The notes under the pieces are model-generated. The model made no database searches and was not told where the DNA came from. It worked only from the letters and a program-made list of their open reading frames with translations. Made by a program: the position numbers and the translations under genes. Of a DNA stretch of 64,000 nucleotides, positions 18,105-26,764 are shown one piece after another. The stretch comes from Flavobacterium sp. KMS (GTDB lineage Bacteria > Bacteroidota > Bacteroidia > Flavobacteriales > Flavobacteriaceae): contig NZ_JSYP01000021.1 in the NCBI RefSeq assembly GCF_000813005.1, forward strand, positions 28,197 to 92,196, read 5' to 3'. Numbering within the stretch: the first letter of the stretch is position 1; each line of letters begins with the position of its first letter.

Positions 18105-19010
18105 ATGAAAATTCTCTTAACAGGCGCAACAGGTTATATAGGCAAGCGAATCTTACCATTATTAATAAAGGAAGGTCATGAAGTTATTTGTTGTGTAAGA
18201 GATAAAAACAAATTTTATTATCCTGATAAATTTGAAAAAAATATAAAAGTTATTGAAGTTGATTTTCTAAATCCCGAAAGCCTAATAAATATTCCTAATG
18301 ATATCGATGCAGCATACTATTTAATTCATTCTATGTCTGGTACAGCCACCAATTATAATGAATTAGAAAGTATTTCAGCAAATTATTTTATAGATAAAAT
18401 AAATAAGACAAATGCGAGGCAGATAATATATTTAAGCGGTATTGTAAATGATAAGTCTTTATCTAAACATCTATCTTCAAGAAAAGCAGTTGAGGATATT
18501 TTAAAAACAGCAACAATCCCCACAACGACTTTAAGAGCGGGAATTATTGTAGGATCAGGAAGCGCCTCATTTGAAATAATACGTGATTTGGTAAGCAAGT
18601 TACCTGTCATGATTACTCCGAAATGGCTTAATACCAAATGCCAGCCAATAGCTATCACTGATGTTTTAGAATTTTTGAAAAAATCATTATTAAATACCAA
18701 AACATATAATCAGAGTTTTGATATCGGAGGCCCGGATATATTAACTTATAAAGAGATGTTATTGCAATTTGCAAAGGCAAAAAATCTCACAAGATATATT
18801 TATACCATTCCGGTAATGACTCCAAAATTATCATCTTACTGGCTATATTTTGTAACTTCGACCTCCTATAAATTGGCATCTGCTCTGGTTAGTAGTATGA
18901 AAGTGGAAGTCGTTTGCAATGATAATAGAATTAATGCACTATTAGAAGTGTATCCAATTACTTACGTGCAGGCATTAGAAAGTGCTTTAATGAAAATTAA
19001 TGAAGAATGA
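18105..19010 (+). CDS. Atypical SDR / NAD(P)-binding protein (NmrA/NDUFA9-like)
   Basis: 301 residues with an N-terminal Rossmann motif LTGATGYIGKRILPLL (about 4-19), IEVDFLNPESL (about 50-60) and YYLIHSMSG (about 71-79). This matches SDR_a5-type proteins annotated as NAD(P)H-binding. The classical YxxxK catalytic pair is not clear, so it may bind rather than oxidise substrates. About 200 bp of AT-rich DNA separate it from the exopolysaccharide locus, with no dyad of the shared type, so it is probably a separate unit. It ends near a strong bidirectional terminator. Confidence 0.82.
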   Translation: MKILLTGATGYIGKRILPLLIKEGHEVICCVRDKNKFYYPDKFEKNIKVIEVDFLNPESLINIPNDIDAAYYLIHSMSGTATNYNELESISANYFIDKINKTNARQIIYLSGIVNDKSLSKHLSSRKAVEDILKTATIPTTTLRAGIIVGSGSASFEIIRDLVSKLPVMITPKWLNTKCQPIAITDVLEFLKKSLLNTKTYNQSFDIGGPDILTYKEMLLQFAKAKNLTRYIYTIPVMTPKLSSYWLYFVTSTSYKLASALVSSMKVEVVCNDNRINALLEVYPITYVQALESALMKINEE

Positions 19011-19093
19011 ATTGTTATGGGGTGATAGGAATTTTAAAAGTACTGTTTTTACAATTGAAAAAAATATAAATAGAGAGGGATGTAATTTAAAAC

Positions 19094-19127
19094 AAAACCA
19101 GGATCTAAATTACAGATCCTGGTTTTT
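19094..19127 (+). terminator. Bidirectional Rho-independent terminator
   Basis: Perfect 10-bp stem ACCAGGATCT (19097-19106) / AGATCCTGGT (19114-19123) with a 7-base loop, followed by TTTTT on the plus strand and preceded by AAAA, which gives a U-run on the minus strand. It lies between the convergent SDR gene and the DUF3570 gene. Confidence 0.9.
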
Positions 19128-19133
19128 ATTTAA

Positions 19134-20318
19134 TTATTTATACTTAATGTTTATACTAATAATATCAGATGTCATGTTAGTAGTTCTGGTATAATGACCA
19201 TACCTAATCTCCAATGTATTCCAATGTTTAAGACCGAAAATTCCATTAGGAGGCGTGTATTTCATCCCCATCCCAAAGAAACTACTATCGAACTTTGATA
19301 AATCATAGTTGCTGGTGTAGTATTCATCTGCAGCTGTATGTTCGCCATAAGGTTTAAAATACTTCGTTCCTGTTTGGGTATAATATCTGTAAAATGGACT
19401 TAATGAAAATGCTTGAGTTAATTTTACAGGAACTTCAATATCGGCCGTATGTGCTTTTAAACTCCAATCGTCTGAATAGTATCTATAATAAGCTCTTATA
19501 ATAATGTTGTCTCCTAAAAAATAACTAGCTCTAATTCCCAAAGGAATCTTTAATCTGGTATCTGGCATTTTTTCCTGATGTACAGAACCATCAGTGAAAT
19601 ACACTCGATGAAACGGCAGACTTAAATACCCATTTTGGCTAATTACATCGCCTACTAGCATTACTTGCAATCTTTGGTTTATAATCTGAGCGTAACTTAA
19701 AGTTCCTGCAAAAGTGTTTCGATTCGCAGTATCATAACCCTCACTACCGGGAACACGAAGTTCGATTGGCGCAATTAGTTTTAATTGATCAATAAAAGTT
19801 TGGAATTTGGCTGTAAATTCTCCATTTCTATCTTTGGTTTTTTGAGAGAAACTTATATTTCCTCCAAAAGATTGATAATCAAATTCCGTTGAAGACGAAA
19901 CTCCAATACCAATAGTTCTTCCTTTTGCTTCATTTTCTCTAAGATAAGATAAAGAAGGATAAAAGCGGTTGTCTGATGATGAGGCCGATGAATTAGCGCT
20001 TAAATCAATCATATCTGAAGAGGCAGAAGTATAATGATCAATACCTGCTTCGATATCAAAAGTATGTTTGATTCCTGTTTCTCCGTATTTTACCAGTTTA
20101 ACATCGATGGTATTGGCAATATCTGTAAGATGTTGATCGCCAATTCCTCCGGTAACAGCTGAGTTATCTCCGTTTTGGTTATAATAACTAGAAACTAAAT
20201 TTACTTCTTCAACTTTTAGTTTCTTGCTTTTATAACTGGTAGAATCTGTAGGAATGTTTTGTGCTCTTAATTGAAATAGTCCCAATAAGGCAAATCCTGT
20301 AATAAAAATTCTTTTCAT
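19134..20318 (-). CDS. DUF3570 outer-membrane beta-barrel-type protein
   Basis: 394 residues. Signal peptide MKRIFITGFALLGLFQLRAQ is followed by a mature region rich in alternating beta strands and ending in an aromatic/basic strand (SINIKYK), as in outer-membrane barrels. It fits DUF3570 in length and opening. At residues 94-100 it reads DHYTSAS, which fits the ApbE flavinylation pattern D-x-x-[S/T]-x-A-[S/T], with Ser100 as possible acceptor. It is the last gene of a four-gene minus-strand operon with DUF4266, ApbE and thioredoxin. A covalently flavinylated outer-membrane redox protein is a hypothesis from motif and neighbours. Confidence 0.85.
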   Translation of the reverse strand: MKRIFITGFALLGLFQLRAQNIPTDSTSYKSKKLKVEEVNLVSSYYNQNGDNSAVTGGIGDQHLTDIANTIDVKLVKYGETGIKHTFDIEAGIDHYTSASSDMIDLSANSSASSSDNRFYPSLSYLRENEAKGRTIGIGVSSSTEFDYQSFGGNISFSQKTKDRNGEFTAKFQTFIDQLKLIAPIELRVPGSEGYDTANRNTFAGTLSYAQIINQRLQVMLVGDVISQNGYLSLPFHRVYFTDGSVHQEKMPDTRLKIPLGIRASYFLGDNIIIRAYYRYYSDDWSLKAHTADIEVPVKLTQAFSLSPFYRYYTQTGTKYFKPYGEHTAADEYYTSNYDLSKFDSSFFGMGMKYTPPNGIFGLKHWNTLEIRYGHYTRTTNMTSDIISINIKYK

Positions 20319-20336
20319 TTGTTGATAGTATGAAAA

Positions 20337-20570
20337 TTAGTTACAACCGCAGCCACCGCCGCTTTTTCCAGCATTTGCTCCGGAAGCTCCTTCACGGTAG
20401 GATTGAAAACTGAGTTCTGTCTTTTCGATTTTTCTATTAGAAAGTACCATTTCAGAATCGTTTATTTTTCCTTTTTGGTATTCTTTTACCGAAGTACAAG
20501 AGGTGAGTAGAATGCCTGTAAAAGCAATGCTACATAATAGTACGAGCGCTTTTTGTTTTGGCTTTTTCAT
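20337..20570 (-). CDS. DUF4266 small lipoprotein
   Basis: 77 residues. Lipobox LLTSC (Cys near residue 25) after a hydrophobic signal. The mature part is about 50 residues and ends in GASGANAGKSGGGCGCN, a Gly-rich tail with a CxC pair typical of DUF4266. Its start overlaps the stop of apbE by four bases and it ends 18 bases before the DUF3570 gene, so the three are co-translated. The tail could bind a metal or act in disulfide exchange with the operon's thioredoxin-like protein; this is inference. Confidence 0.85.
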   Translation of the reverse strand: MKKPKQKALVLLCSIAFTGILLTSCTSVKEYQKGKINDSEMVLSNRKIEKTELSFQSYREGASGANAGKSGGGCGCN

Positions 20571-21517
20571 TTCAGGTTGATGTTTTTTGAAGTGTAAATT
20601 TTATTGTTGTCGTCGATGATAATACAATATAAATCGGGGATTTGATCTATTAAAAATAAACCTGCTTTAATCCCCATAACAGCAATTGGAGTTGCCATTG
20701 CATCTGCAAACTCGGCATTTGCAGCAATAATAGTGACACTTTTTATTCCAGTTACTGGTAATCCTGTTTTTGGGTCTATGGTATGCGAATATTTTTTACC
20801 GTTAATGGTTACGAACTTTTCATAGTTACCAGAAGTTGCTATTGCTTTATTAGAAATCTCCATATACGAAAATGCCGCAGTAGGAGAGTCGGGATTGGCA
20901 ACTCCAATGGTCCATTTTTTGCCATTAGGTTGTAATCCCCATGCCGAGAGATCTCCGCTTGCATTAATGATTCCGCTTTGAATATTATGTTTTAAAAGCA
21001 CTTGCTTGGCCATTTCAGCTGCATAGCCTTTTCCGATTCCACCAAAACCAATTCGCATTCCTTTTTTCTTTAAAAAGACAGTTGTATTTTTTTTGTCTAG
21101 AATAATATTTCTGTAATCTATAAGATGCACCATTTTTAATGCCGTGTCAGCATCTGGCAGTTTAGTCATTGATTTATCAAAATTCCAAAGACTTTTGTCG
21201 ATACTTCCATAAGAAATATCAAATGCTCCTTGTGTAATTCTCGAAATACCAAGGCTTCTTTCAATTAGGTTAAAAACTTCCAGATCTACTTTTACAGGTT
21301 GAATTCCAGCATTATCATTAATCAGATTAGTTTGACTATCATTTTTATAAGTAGTCAAAAGTTTTTCAATCCGTTTGATTTCATCAATCGCCAGATTAAT
21401 ATTCTCGTTTCCAATCTTCTCATTTTCTGCAACAACAGTAATAGTAAAGTTGTTTCCCATGAGTTTTAGGGATTGTGAATATTTTTGATTTTTCAGGATG
21501 TTATTTTTTACTATCAC
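20567..21517 (-). CDS. apbE: FAD:protein FMN transferase (ApbE)
   Basis: 316 residues with ApbE family features: FDISYGSIDKSLWNF (about 99-113), GIGKGYAAEMA (about 155-165), SGDLSAWG (about 181-188), HTIDPKTGLPVTG (about 244-256) and ADAMATPIAVMG (about 271-282) near the Mg-binding region. ApbE splits FAD and attaches FMN to a Ser/Thr of an extracytoplasmic protein. Unlike most family members it has no obvious signal peptide or lipobox at the chosen start; the N-terminus is polar. Its start overlaps the thioredoxin gene by 17 bases and its end overlaps the DUF4266 start. The DUF3570 protein is the likely substrate. Confidence 0.92.
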   Translation of the reverse strand: MIVKNNILKNQKYSQSLKLMGNNFTITVVAENEKIGNENINLAIDEIKRIEKLLTTYKNDSQTNLINDNAGIQPVKVDLEVFNLIERSLGISRITQGAFDISYGSIDKSLWNFDKSMTKLPDADTALKMVHLIDYRNIILDKKNTTVFLKKKGMRIGFGGIGKGYAAEMAKQVLLKHNIQSGIINASGDLSAWGLQPNGKKWTIGVANPDSPTAAFSYMEISNKAIATSGNYEKFVTINGKKYSHTIDPKTGLPVTGIKSVTIIAANAEFADAMATPIAVMGIKAGLFLIDQIPDLYCIIIDDNNKIYTSKNINLK

Positions 21518-21935
21518 AGATCGCTTTTATTTCGGCTGTCCACTCTTCGGGAGTCATTTCTGGTTTTCCATGCCAGGTTTTAATTACTTTGCCATCTGCA
21601 TTCAGAAGAAGTGTTAAAGGGAAACTTCCTTCTTTGTTGTATATTTCGGCTAAATCCTCGTTTCGTTTTACTTGCTCTGGAGTTCCAATGTTTTTCTTCT
21701 TGCGGGGAAAATCAGCATTAACTAATACTAAATTTTCATTTGCCATGTCTGCGAATGACTGATTTTCCAAATAGTCTCTACGCGTTACAATACAAGGCCC
21801 GCACCAGTCTGAACCTGAGAAGTTCAATAAGATTAATTCGTGCTTTTCCTTTGCAATTTTTTTTGCATTATTAAAGTCGGATTCCCAATTTATAGGAAGT
21901 ACTGTCAATAAAAGGAACATTGTAATTAGTTTCAT
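21501..21935 (-). CDS. Thioredoxin-family protein (periplasmic)
   Basis: 144 residues. A short hydrophobic N-terminus (MKLITMFLLLTVLPINW) suggests export. The thioredoxin fold is indicated by LNFSGSDWCGPC (about residues 37-48) with the redox pair CGPC, and by FPLTLLLNADGKVIKTWHG (about 104-122) with the cis-Pro region. First gene of the operon with apbE, DUF4266 and DUF3570. It may keep the CxC tail of the DUF4266 lipoprotein reduced or form its disulfide. Confidence 0.9.
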   Translation of the reverse strand: MKLITMFLLLTVLPINWESDFNNAKKIAKEKHELILLNFSGSDWCGPCIVTRRDYLENQSFADMANENLVLVNADFPRKKKNIGTPEQVKRNEDLAEIYNKEGSFPLTLLLNADGKVIKTWHGKPEMTPEEWTAEIKAICDSKK

Positions 21936-22019
21936 TTTGCAGTTTTGTTTTTAGGTATTTAGGAAATAACGAATTGGGACTTTGTTTATTTTTTAGATTC
22001 GCTTAAGATTAGATTAAAT

Positions 22020-24527
22020 TTAGGCAATATCTTGTTTGCTTCTTTTATATAGTTTTACAATTTCGTACCAAGCCACTGACACAAATCCTGTAGCAATTGC
22101 TATTACTAATTGATTGGTATTTAAAAAATCAAATTCAAAGAATAAGGTTAACGGTTTTATATAAAGGATTAACCCTAAAAGAATGATTGTAATTAAAATA
22201 ATAAGTGGTACCATTGGATTTTTATATCTAATTGTTGTCAAGATTGAATAATAAAACGAGCGGTTAATTAAAGTAAGGAATATATTAGCAACTATTAGAA
22301 CAGTAAAAACCATAGTTCTGGTTAATGCTTCATTATAATTATTAAAAGTACAATATTGATAAATAGATAGTGTTCCGATTGTAATAATTATTCCTTGCAA
22401 AAAGCTTGTAGATAATTCTTTCCAATTAAAAAAAGTTGTTGTAAAAGGTTTGGGTTTTTGAGACATTGTATTTTTTTCCATAGGTTCATTTTCATAAATT
22501 ATGGAACATGTAGGGCCCATTATCAATTCAAGAAAAATGATATGTATTGGCGAAAAAATATTTGGATAGACCCACCCTAAAGCCAGGGGGATAAAGACTA
22601 TTAATATTATAGGTATATGTATTGAAATTATGTATTGAATTGCTTTTTTTAAATTGGCATATATTTTTCGACCTACAGCCACAGCTTCTACCATTTTTGA
22701 AAGATCATCTTCTAGTAAAATTAGTGACGCGGCCTGCTTTGCAATTTCTGTACCTTTTTTACCCATCGCTATACCAATATGTGCGGCTTTTAGTGCAGGA
22801 CCATCATTTACCCCATCTCCGGTCATAGCTACAATTTGGTTATTTTGTTTTAAAGCATTTATTATTTTTAGTTTAGCTTCTGGAAACATTCTCGTAAAAA
22901 TGTTTATTTTCATTACATTGGTTTGTAATTCATTATCATTCATTTTCATCAATTCATCTCCAGAAATACTTTTATCACAATCTTTAAACCCTATTTGTTT
23001 TGCGATTGCTTGTGTGGTTGGAGTATTATCACCTGTTATTATCTTTACCGAAATTCCTGCGTTATAAAAATTTTCCAATACTTTTTGGATGTTTTTCTTT
23101 GGAGGGTCATAAAAGGCTACAATTCCTAAAAACTTAAATGGAAAATCTTGCTGATTAAGAGGGAAAGTATTTCCTGTAAAAGTTGATAAAGCTACTCCAA
23201 GGACTCTATATCCATCTGCAGATAAGGTATTTATAGCGTCATGAGTTTGTTTTTTTTCAATCTCTGAGAGCATAGCCACTTTCAAAATGGCCTCGGGTGC
23301 TCCTTTAGCAGCTATAATGCGTTTACCATCAATGGCTTCAAATATATGAGTCATCATAGGAGGTTTACCACCAAGTGGGTATTCATGAATGAGTTTATAA
23401 TTTGAACGATCGTCTTTCTGGCAGGTCTCTTTATATGCCTTATGCAATGCAATTTCCATTGGGTCAAAAGGAATTGGTTCACTTGCCCACATAGCAGCAG
23501 TTAGTAATTCTTTTTCTTCTTCTGTATCAATATTTTCTAAGGTTATTATTTTTTGGCTTGACATTAAAAATAATTTAGCAAGCGTCATTTTATTCTCCGT
23601 AATCGTACCTGTTTTATCGACACAAATTATTGTTGCGCTACCTAATGTTTCAACAGTTTTCATTTGTTTTACAACAACCCCCATTTTCATTAATCTCCAA
23701 GCTCCTAAAGCCATAAAAGTTGTAAAAGCTACAGGGATTTCTTCAGGTAATATACTCATAGCCAGAGTTAATGATTGTAGCAGGCTATTTATTATATTTT
23801 GTGAATACAAGTAATTTATTATCCAAACTATAGCAAAAACAATTGTCCCGACTATAACCATTTTTTTTACAAAGTCACTTATTTGTATTTCCAAAGGGGT
23901 TTTCTCTTCTTTAATATGCTCTAAGCTAGTGCCTATTTTACCTAATTTTGTTTGATTCCCTATGGCAGTTACTGTTGCGATTGCCAAGCCTGTAGCTACA
24001 GTAGTTCCTAAATAAATATGGTTATCTTCTTTTGTCTTATCCTTAAATACAGATAATGATTCTCCAGTGAGGATAGATTCATTTACAGAAAAATCATTTG
24101 AATGTACTATAATGCCATCTGCTGCAACTGAAGTACCTTCTTCAACAATCAAACTATCTCCTACAACTATTTCTTCACTTTTTATTTCTTCTTCTTTTCC
24201 ATTACGAATCACTTTACACTTTGGTTGTGCAAAATCTTTAAGCTTTTCTAATGCGTTTTTGCTTCTTGAGTATTGAAATAATGATATCGATACTTGAAAA
24301 ATGATTGCTGCTACCAGAAAAAAGCCATCATTTGTTTTACCGCTTATAAAATAAATAAGTGCTGCAATTAGAAGTAAAATTATCATTGGTTCTTTTGCAA
24401 TCCGTTTAATTGTACTTAACAAAGTATTCTCTTTTTTGTAATCTAGCTTATTTAGGCCATACTTTTCCCTGGAAAGAATTACTTCTTTATCTGTTAATCC
24501 ATTTATATTAAAATTATTTACAGGCAT
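22020..24527 (-). CDS. Cation-transporting P-type ATPase (P2-like)
   Basis: 835 residues. Cation_ATPase_N domain at the start, then the actuator motif TGES (about residue 155), the phosphorylation motif DKTGT (about 303), nucleotide-binding KGAPEAI (about 410) and the hinge TGDGVNDGPAL (about 573). Six or more C-terminal membrane helices follow. The M4 transport motif reads PEEIPVA rather than the PEGLP of SERCA-type pumps, so the transported ion (Ca, Mn or other) is uncertain. It lies about 90 bp after a VIT-family transporter gene on the same strand, which suggests divalent-cation homeostasis. Shorter than most P2A pumps (~880-900 residues). Confidence 0.9.
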   Translation of the reverse strand: MPVNNFNINGLTDKEVILSREKYGLNKLDYKKENTLLSTIKRIAKEPMIILLLIAALIYFISGKTNDGFFLVAAIIFQVSISLFQYSRSKNALEKLKDFAQPKCKVIRNGKEEEIKSEEIVVGDSLIVEEGTSVAADGIIVHSNDFSVNESILTGESLSVFKDKTKEDNHIYLGTTVATGLAIATVTAIGNQTKLGKIGTSLEHIKEEKTPLEIQISDFVKKMVIVGTIVFAIVWIINYLYSQNIINSLLQSLTLAMSILPEEIPVAFTTFMALGAWRLMKMGVVVKQMKTVETLGSATIICVDKTGTITENKMTLAKLFLMSSQKIITLENIDTEEEKELLTAAMWASEPIPFDPMEIALHKAYKETCQKDDRSNYKLIHEYPLGGKPPMMTHIFEAIDGKRIIAAKGAPEAILKVAMLSEIEKKQTHDAINTLSADGYRVLGVALSTFTGNTFPLNQQDFPFKFLGIVAFYDPPKKNIQKVLENFYNAGISVKIITGDNTPTTQAIAKQIGFKDCDKSISGDELMKMNDNELQTNVMKINIFTRMFPEAKLKIINALKQNNQIVAMTGDGVNDGPALKAAHIGIAMGKKGTEIAKQAASLILLEDDLSKMVEAVAVGRKIYANLKKAIQYIISIHIPIILIVFIPLALGWVYPNIFSPIHIIFLELIMGPTCSIIYENEPMEKNTMSQKPKPFTTTFFNWKELSTSFLQGIIITIGTLSIYQYCTFNNYNEALTRTMVFTVLIVANIFLTLINRSFYYSILTTIRYKNPMVPLIILITIILLGLILYIKPLTLFFEFDFLNTNQLVIAIATGFVSVAWYEIVKLYKRSKQDIA

Positions 24528-24615
24528 ATTTGAATTGCTTTTAGGGATGGTTTATTTATTATTTGCTTCGTTAGTACATTATATTTTGAAGTTAGATATA
24601 CGTATCATTTAATTT

Positions 24616-25305
24616 TTAAGTAGTTTGAACTCCAAACAGATACCCTACTAAAGCAGACATCCCCATTGCAATGGTTCCCCAAATGCAAATTCGTGCAACG
24701 GCTTTTAAAGTATGTGATCCACCCGCTTTAGCAGCTAATACGCCTGAGAAAGCTAAAAAGAGTATTGAAAAAGCATATTGATAAAATACCATTTCTTTTA
24801 TCGGCGCAAAAATGGCAACCAGAAGAGGTAATAAGCCTCCAATAATAAAAGATACTGCCGATGCAAAAGCAGCAATTAATGGATTAGCTTGTGTGATTTT
24901 ATTTATTCCTAGTTCATCGCGCGCATGGGTTTCAAGCGCATTATGGGCTGTCAATTCGATAGCAACCTGTCTGGCTAATTTTTTATCTAATCCTCTTTGA
25001 ATATAAATATCCGTTAATTCTTCCAGTTCTTCTTCAGGCTGGGTTTCAAGGGCTGTTTTTTCTTTTTTTAAATCAGCTGTTTCTACATCAGATTGGGAAC
25101 TAACCGATACATACTCGCCGGCAGCCATAGAGAGAGCACCAGCAACTAAACCTGCAATTGCAGCAAGGAAAATAGGCTCTCTGGTTGTACTCGCCGCCGC
25201 AACACCAATTGCCAAGCTAGTTGTGGATAAAATACCATCATTGGCACCAAGTACAGCTGCTCTAAGCCAGCCACTTCTGTTAATATGATGATTTTCAACA
25301 TGCAT
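24616..25305 (-). CDS. VIT1/CCC1-family iron/manganese transporter
   Basis: 229 residues. The N-terminal signature is LRAAVLGANDGILSTTSLAIG (about 14-34) and the second conserved stretch is GALSMAAGEYVSVSSQSDVE (about 57-76), as in VIT1/Nodulin-21 family proteins. About five membrane helices flank a charged cytoplasmic segment (about 78-118). The family exports or sequesters Fe2+/Mn2+. Eleven bases after the upstream unknown gene and followed by a P-type ATPase, it looks like the middle of a cation-handling operon. Confidence 0.9.
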   Translation of the reverse strand: MHVENHHINRSGWLRAAVLGANDGILSTTSLAIGVAAASTTREPIFLAAIAGLVAGALSMAAGEYVSVSSQSDVETADLKKEKTALETQPEEELEELTDIYIQRGLDKKLARQVAIELTAHNALETHARDELGINKITQANPLIAAFASAVSFIIGGLLPLLVAIFAPIKEMVFYQYAFSILFLAFSGVLAAKAGGSHTLKAVARICIWGTIAMGMSALVGYLFGVQTT

Positions 25306-25316
25306 AGTTCTAGTTT

Positions 25317-25715
25317 TTATTTTTGTTTAATCCAGTCTGGATCTTTAGTGGTTTTTTCAAAACCTCCAAAATTAGTCTTCAATAACTGTCTTATTTGTAA
25401 TGCTGTTTTATTTCGGGTAGCGCTTTTCCATTCATTAAAATCATAAATATGAATTTGTTGGGCATAAGGATTAGTTGTAAATGCTATTCGGGATATTAAG
25501 AATTTATATTGTTTTATTTGCTGAGAAACATGACGATTAGGCACTACAATGAGTATTGTTTCCCAATCTAGATAATTCTTAGGAATATCCTGACGGTCTT
25601 TTAACCCTAAAAATTCAAGAAAAGCTATTATTTTTTGGTCATTAAGTTTGCGTATGTTTAAATCTACTATTTTTAAAAGGCTATGAAGCTTTGCTTCATC
25701 TAGGATAAGACTCAT
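25317..25715 (-). CDS. Unrecognised 132-residue cytoplasmic protein
   Basis: No family recognised. It is polar with no signal peptide or membrane segment. The middle has a hydrophobic strand followed by charged residues (WETILIVVPNRHVSQQIKQ, about 46-64), and the C-terminus is Lys-rich. It is the first gene of a minus-strand unit with the VIT-family transporter 11 bases downstream, so it may regulate or accompany cation transport. A genuine gene is supported by spacing and codon use similar to neighbours. Confidence 0.7.
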   Translation of the reverse strand: MSLILDEAKLHSLLKIVDLNIRKLNDQKIIAFLEFLGLKDRQDIPKNYLDWETILIVVPNRHVSQQIKQYKFLISRIAFTTNPYAQQIHIYDFNEWKSATRNKTALQIRQLLKTNFGGFEKTTKDPDWIKQK

Positions 25716-25932
25716 GATATAATATACTATTTTTTATATAAAATTACATTAACCAAGTATAATATAATGGTTTTGGGAGGTTAGAATGATTCTAAATTTT
25801 ATAGTTTTGTTTTTGTGTTTAAATAGTTGGTTATAAAACGGTTAAATTGATTTTATCAGCAATAATCACAGTGGGGATTTATGAAGCCGCTGTGGATTAT
25901 AACTGATTTCTGCAAACACATTGATGTTATTA

Positions 25933-26370
25933 CTACCTAATTTCAGAGTGTCTAATTTCACCGCCAGTAGTACCTGTTTGTTGGGCAAAGTATAAAACTA
26001 CAAGACAGTATGCAATTATAGCATACCCAATGTAATTTGCATATGATTTCTTTTTCCAATTGCTCCATAAAGCTAGTATTGAGGTTATACCTAATATATA
26101 AGATAATAGGGCAAAAACTTCCGCTTTTTCTTCATGTTCGTGAATTAAACTTTTAGAAATTCCGTCAATTTGTTTTACTAGATCCTCAGCTCCTTCGCCT
26201 GTGGCTATAGCTGCAAATGCTGCTATTGCACCCAGAATAAAAATACAATAAGCGGCTCTTTTTACAATTTCTGATTTTACAAAAAATCCACCAATGAGAA
26301 CCAATAAGGCTACGATTGGTATAATAATTGGCAAGTGATTTAATACTAAATGATAATGCGCTCCGTTCAT
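25933..26370 (-). CDS. Four-helix membrane protein, DUF2231-like
   Basis: 145 residues with four membrane helices (about 10-28, 38-58, 85-104, 112-130). The start MNGAHYHLVLNHLPIIIPI resembles DUF2231-type proteins, with paired histidines in helix 1. In Bacteroidetes such genes often sit at the end of CzcCBA-type metal-efflux operons. Here it follows the fused remnant of such an operon by 26 bases, so it looks like the surviving last gene. Function unknown. Confidence 0.75.
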   Translation of the reverse strand: MNGAHYHLVLNHLPIIIPIVALLVLIGGFFVKSEIVKRAAYCIFILGAIAAFAAIATGEGAEDLVKQIDGISKSLIHEHEEKAEVFALLSYILGITSILALWSNWKKKSYANYIGYAIIAYCLVVLYFAQQTGTTGGEIRHSEIR

Positions 26371-26396
26371 AATGTTTTGTTTTAAGTTATTAAATT

Positions 26397-26672
26397 TTAT
26401 TTATTTTTCATCAATAGGGTATAAGCTCCATTGGTAATCAATTTTTTGTTTTTAAGTTTTTCAGGGTTTAGAATCTCCAAATAGCCATTTTCTTTGGCTC
26501 TAAATGAAAGAGCTATTGTAATAATTTGCACCTGATTATTGGTTATATCTGGAACAGCATCAACAATGGGTAGGTTAGTGGCTTCGTATGAGCCATAGCC
26601 AATTAGGGCAATTATAATAAGACCTACGATGAGTTTATTCCTCACGGAAAACTCAATTATTTTAGTAAGCAT
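26397..26672 (-). pseudogene. In-frame fusion remnant of CzcA (start) and CzcB-like adaptor (end)
   Basis: 91 codons. Residues 1-52 match the N-terminus of CusA/CzcA heavy-metal RND pumps (MLTKIIEFSVRNKLIVGLII, then the TNLPI..AVPDITNNQVQI region). From about residue 53 the sequence changes to ENGYLEILNPEKLKNKKLI and TNGAYTLLMKNK, which resembles the C-terminus of the periplasmic adaptor of the same pump class. Intact pumps are ~1000-1400 residues, so about 5-6 kb (rest of czcA, any outer-membrane gene, most of czcB) appears deleted. One membrane helix remains; no transport function is expected. Confidence 0.75.
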
Positions 26673-26764
26673 AAGTTTGTTTTATTAATCGTCGTTATAA
26701 AAAATAAGGAATACCAAAGACACACGCCATTAGACGTGAAAGTTTTTAAGCCAATAAAAAACGA

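Noticed and set aside
19000..19194. Open frame of 64 codons after the SDR gene
   Set aside because: It overlaps the SDR stop and runs through the bidirectional terminator and the end of the convergent DUF3570 gene; no ribosome-binding or family support.
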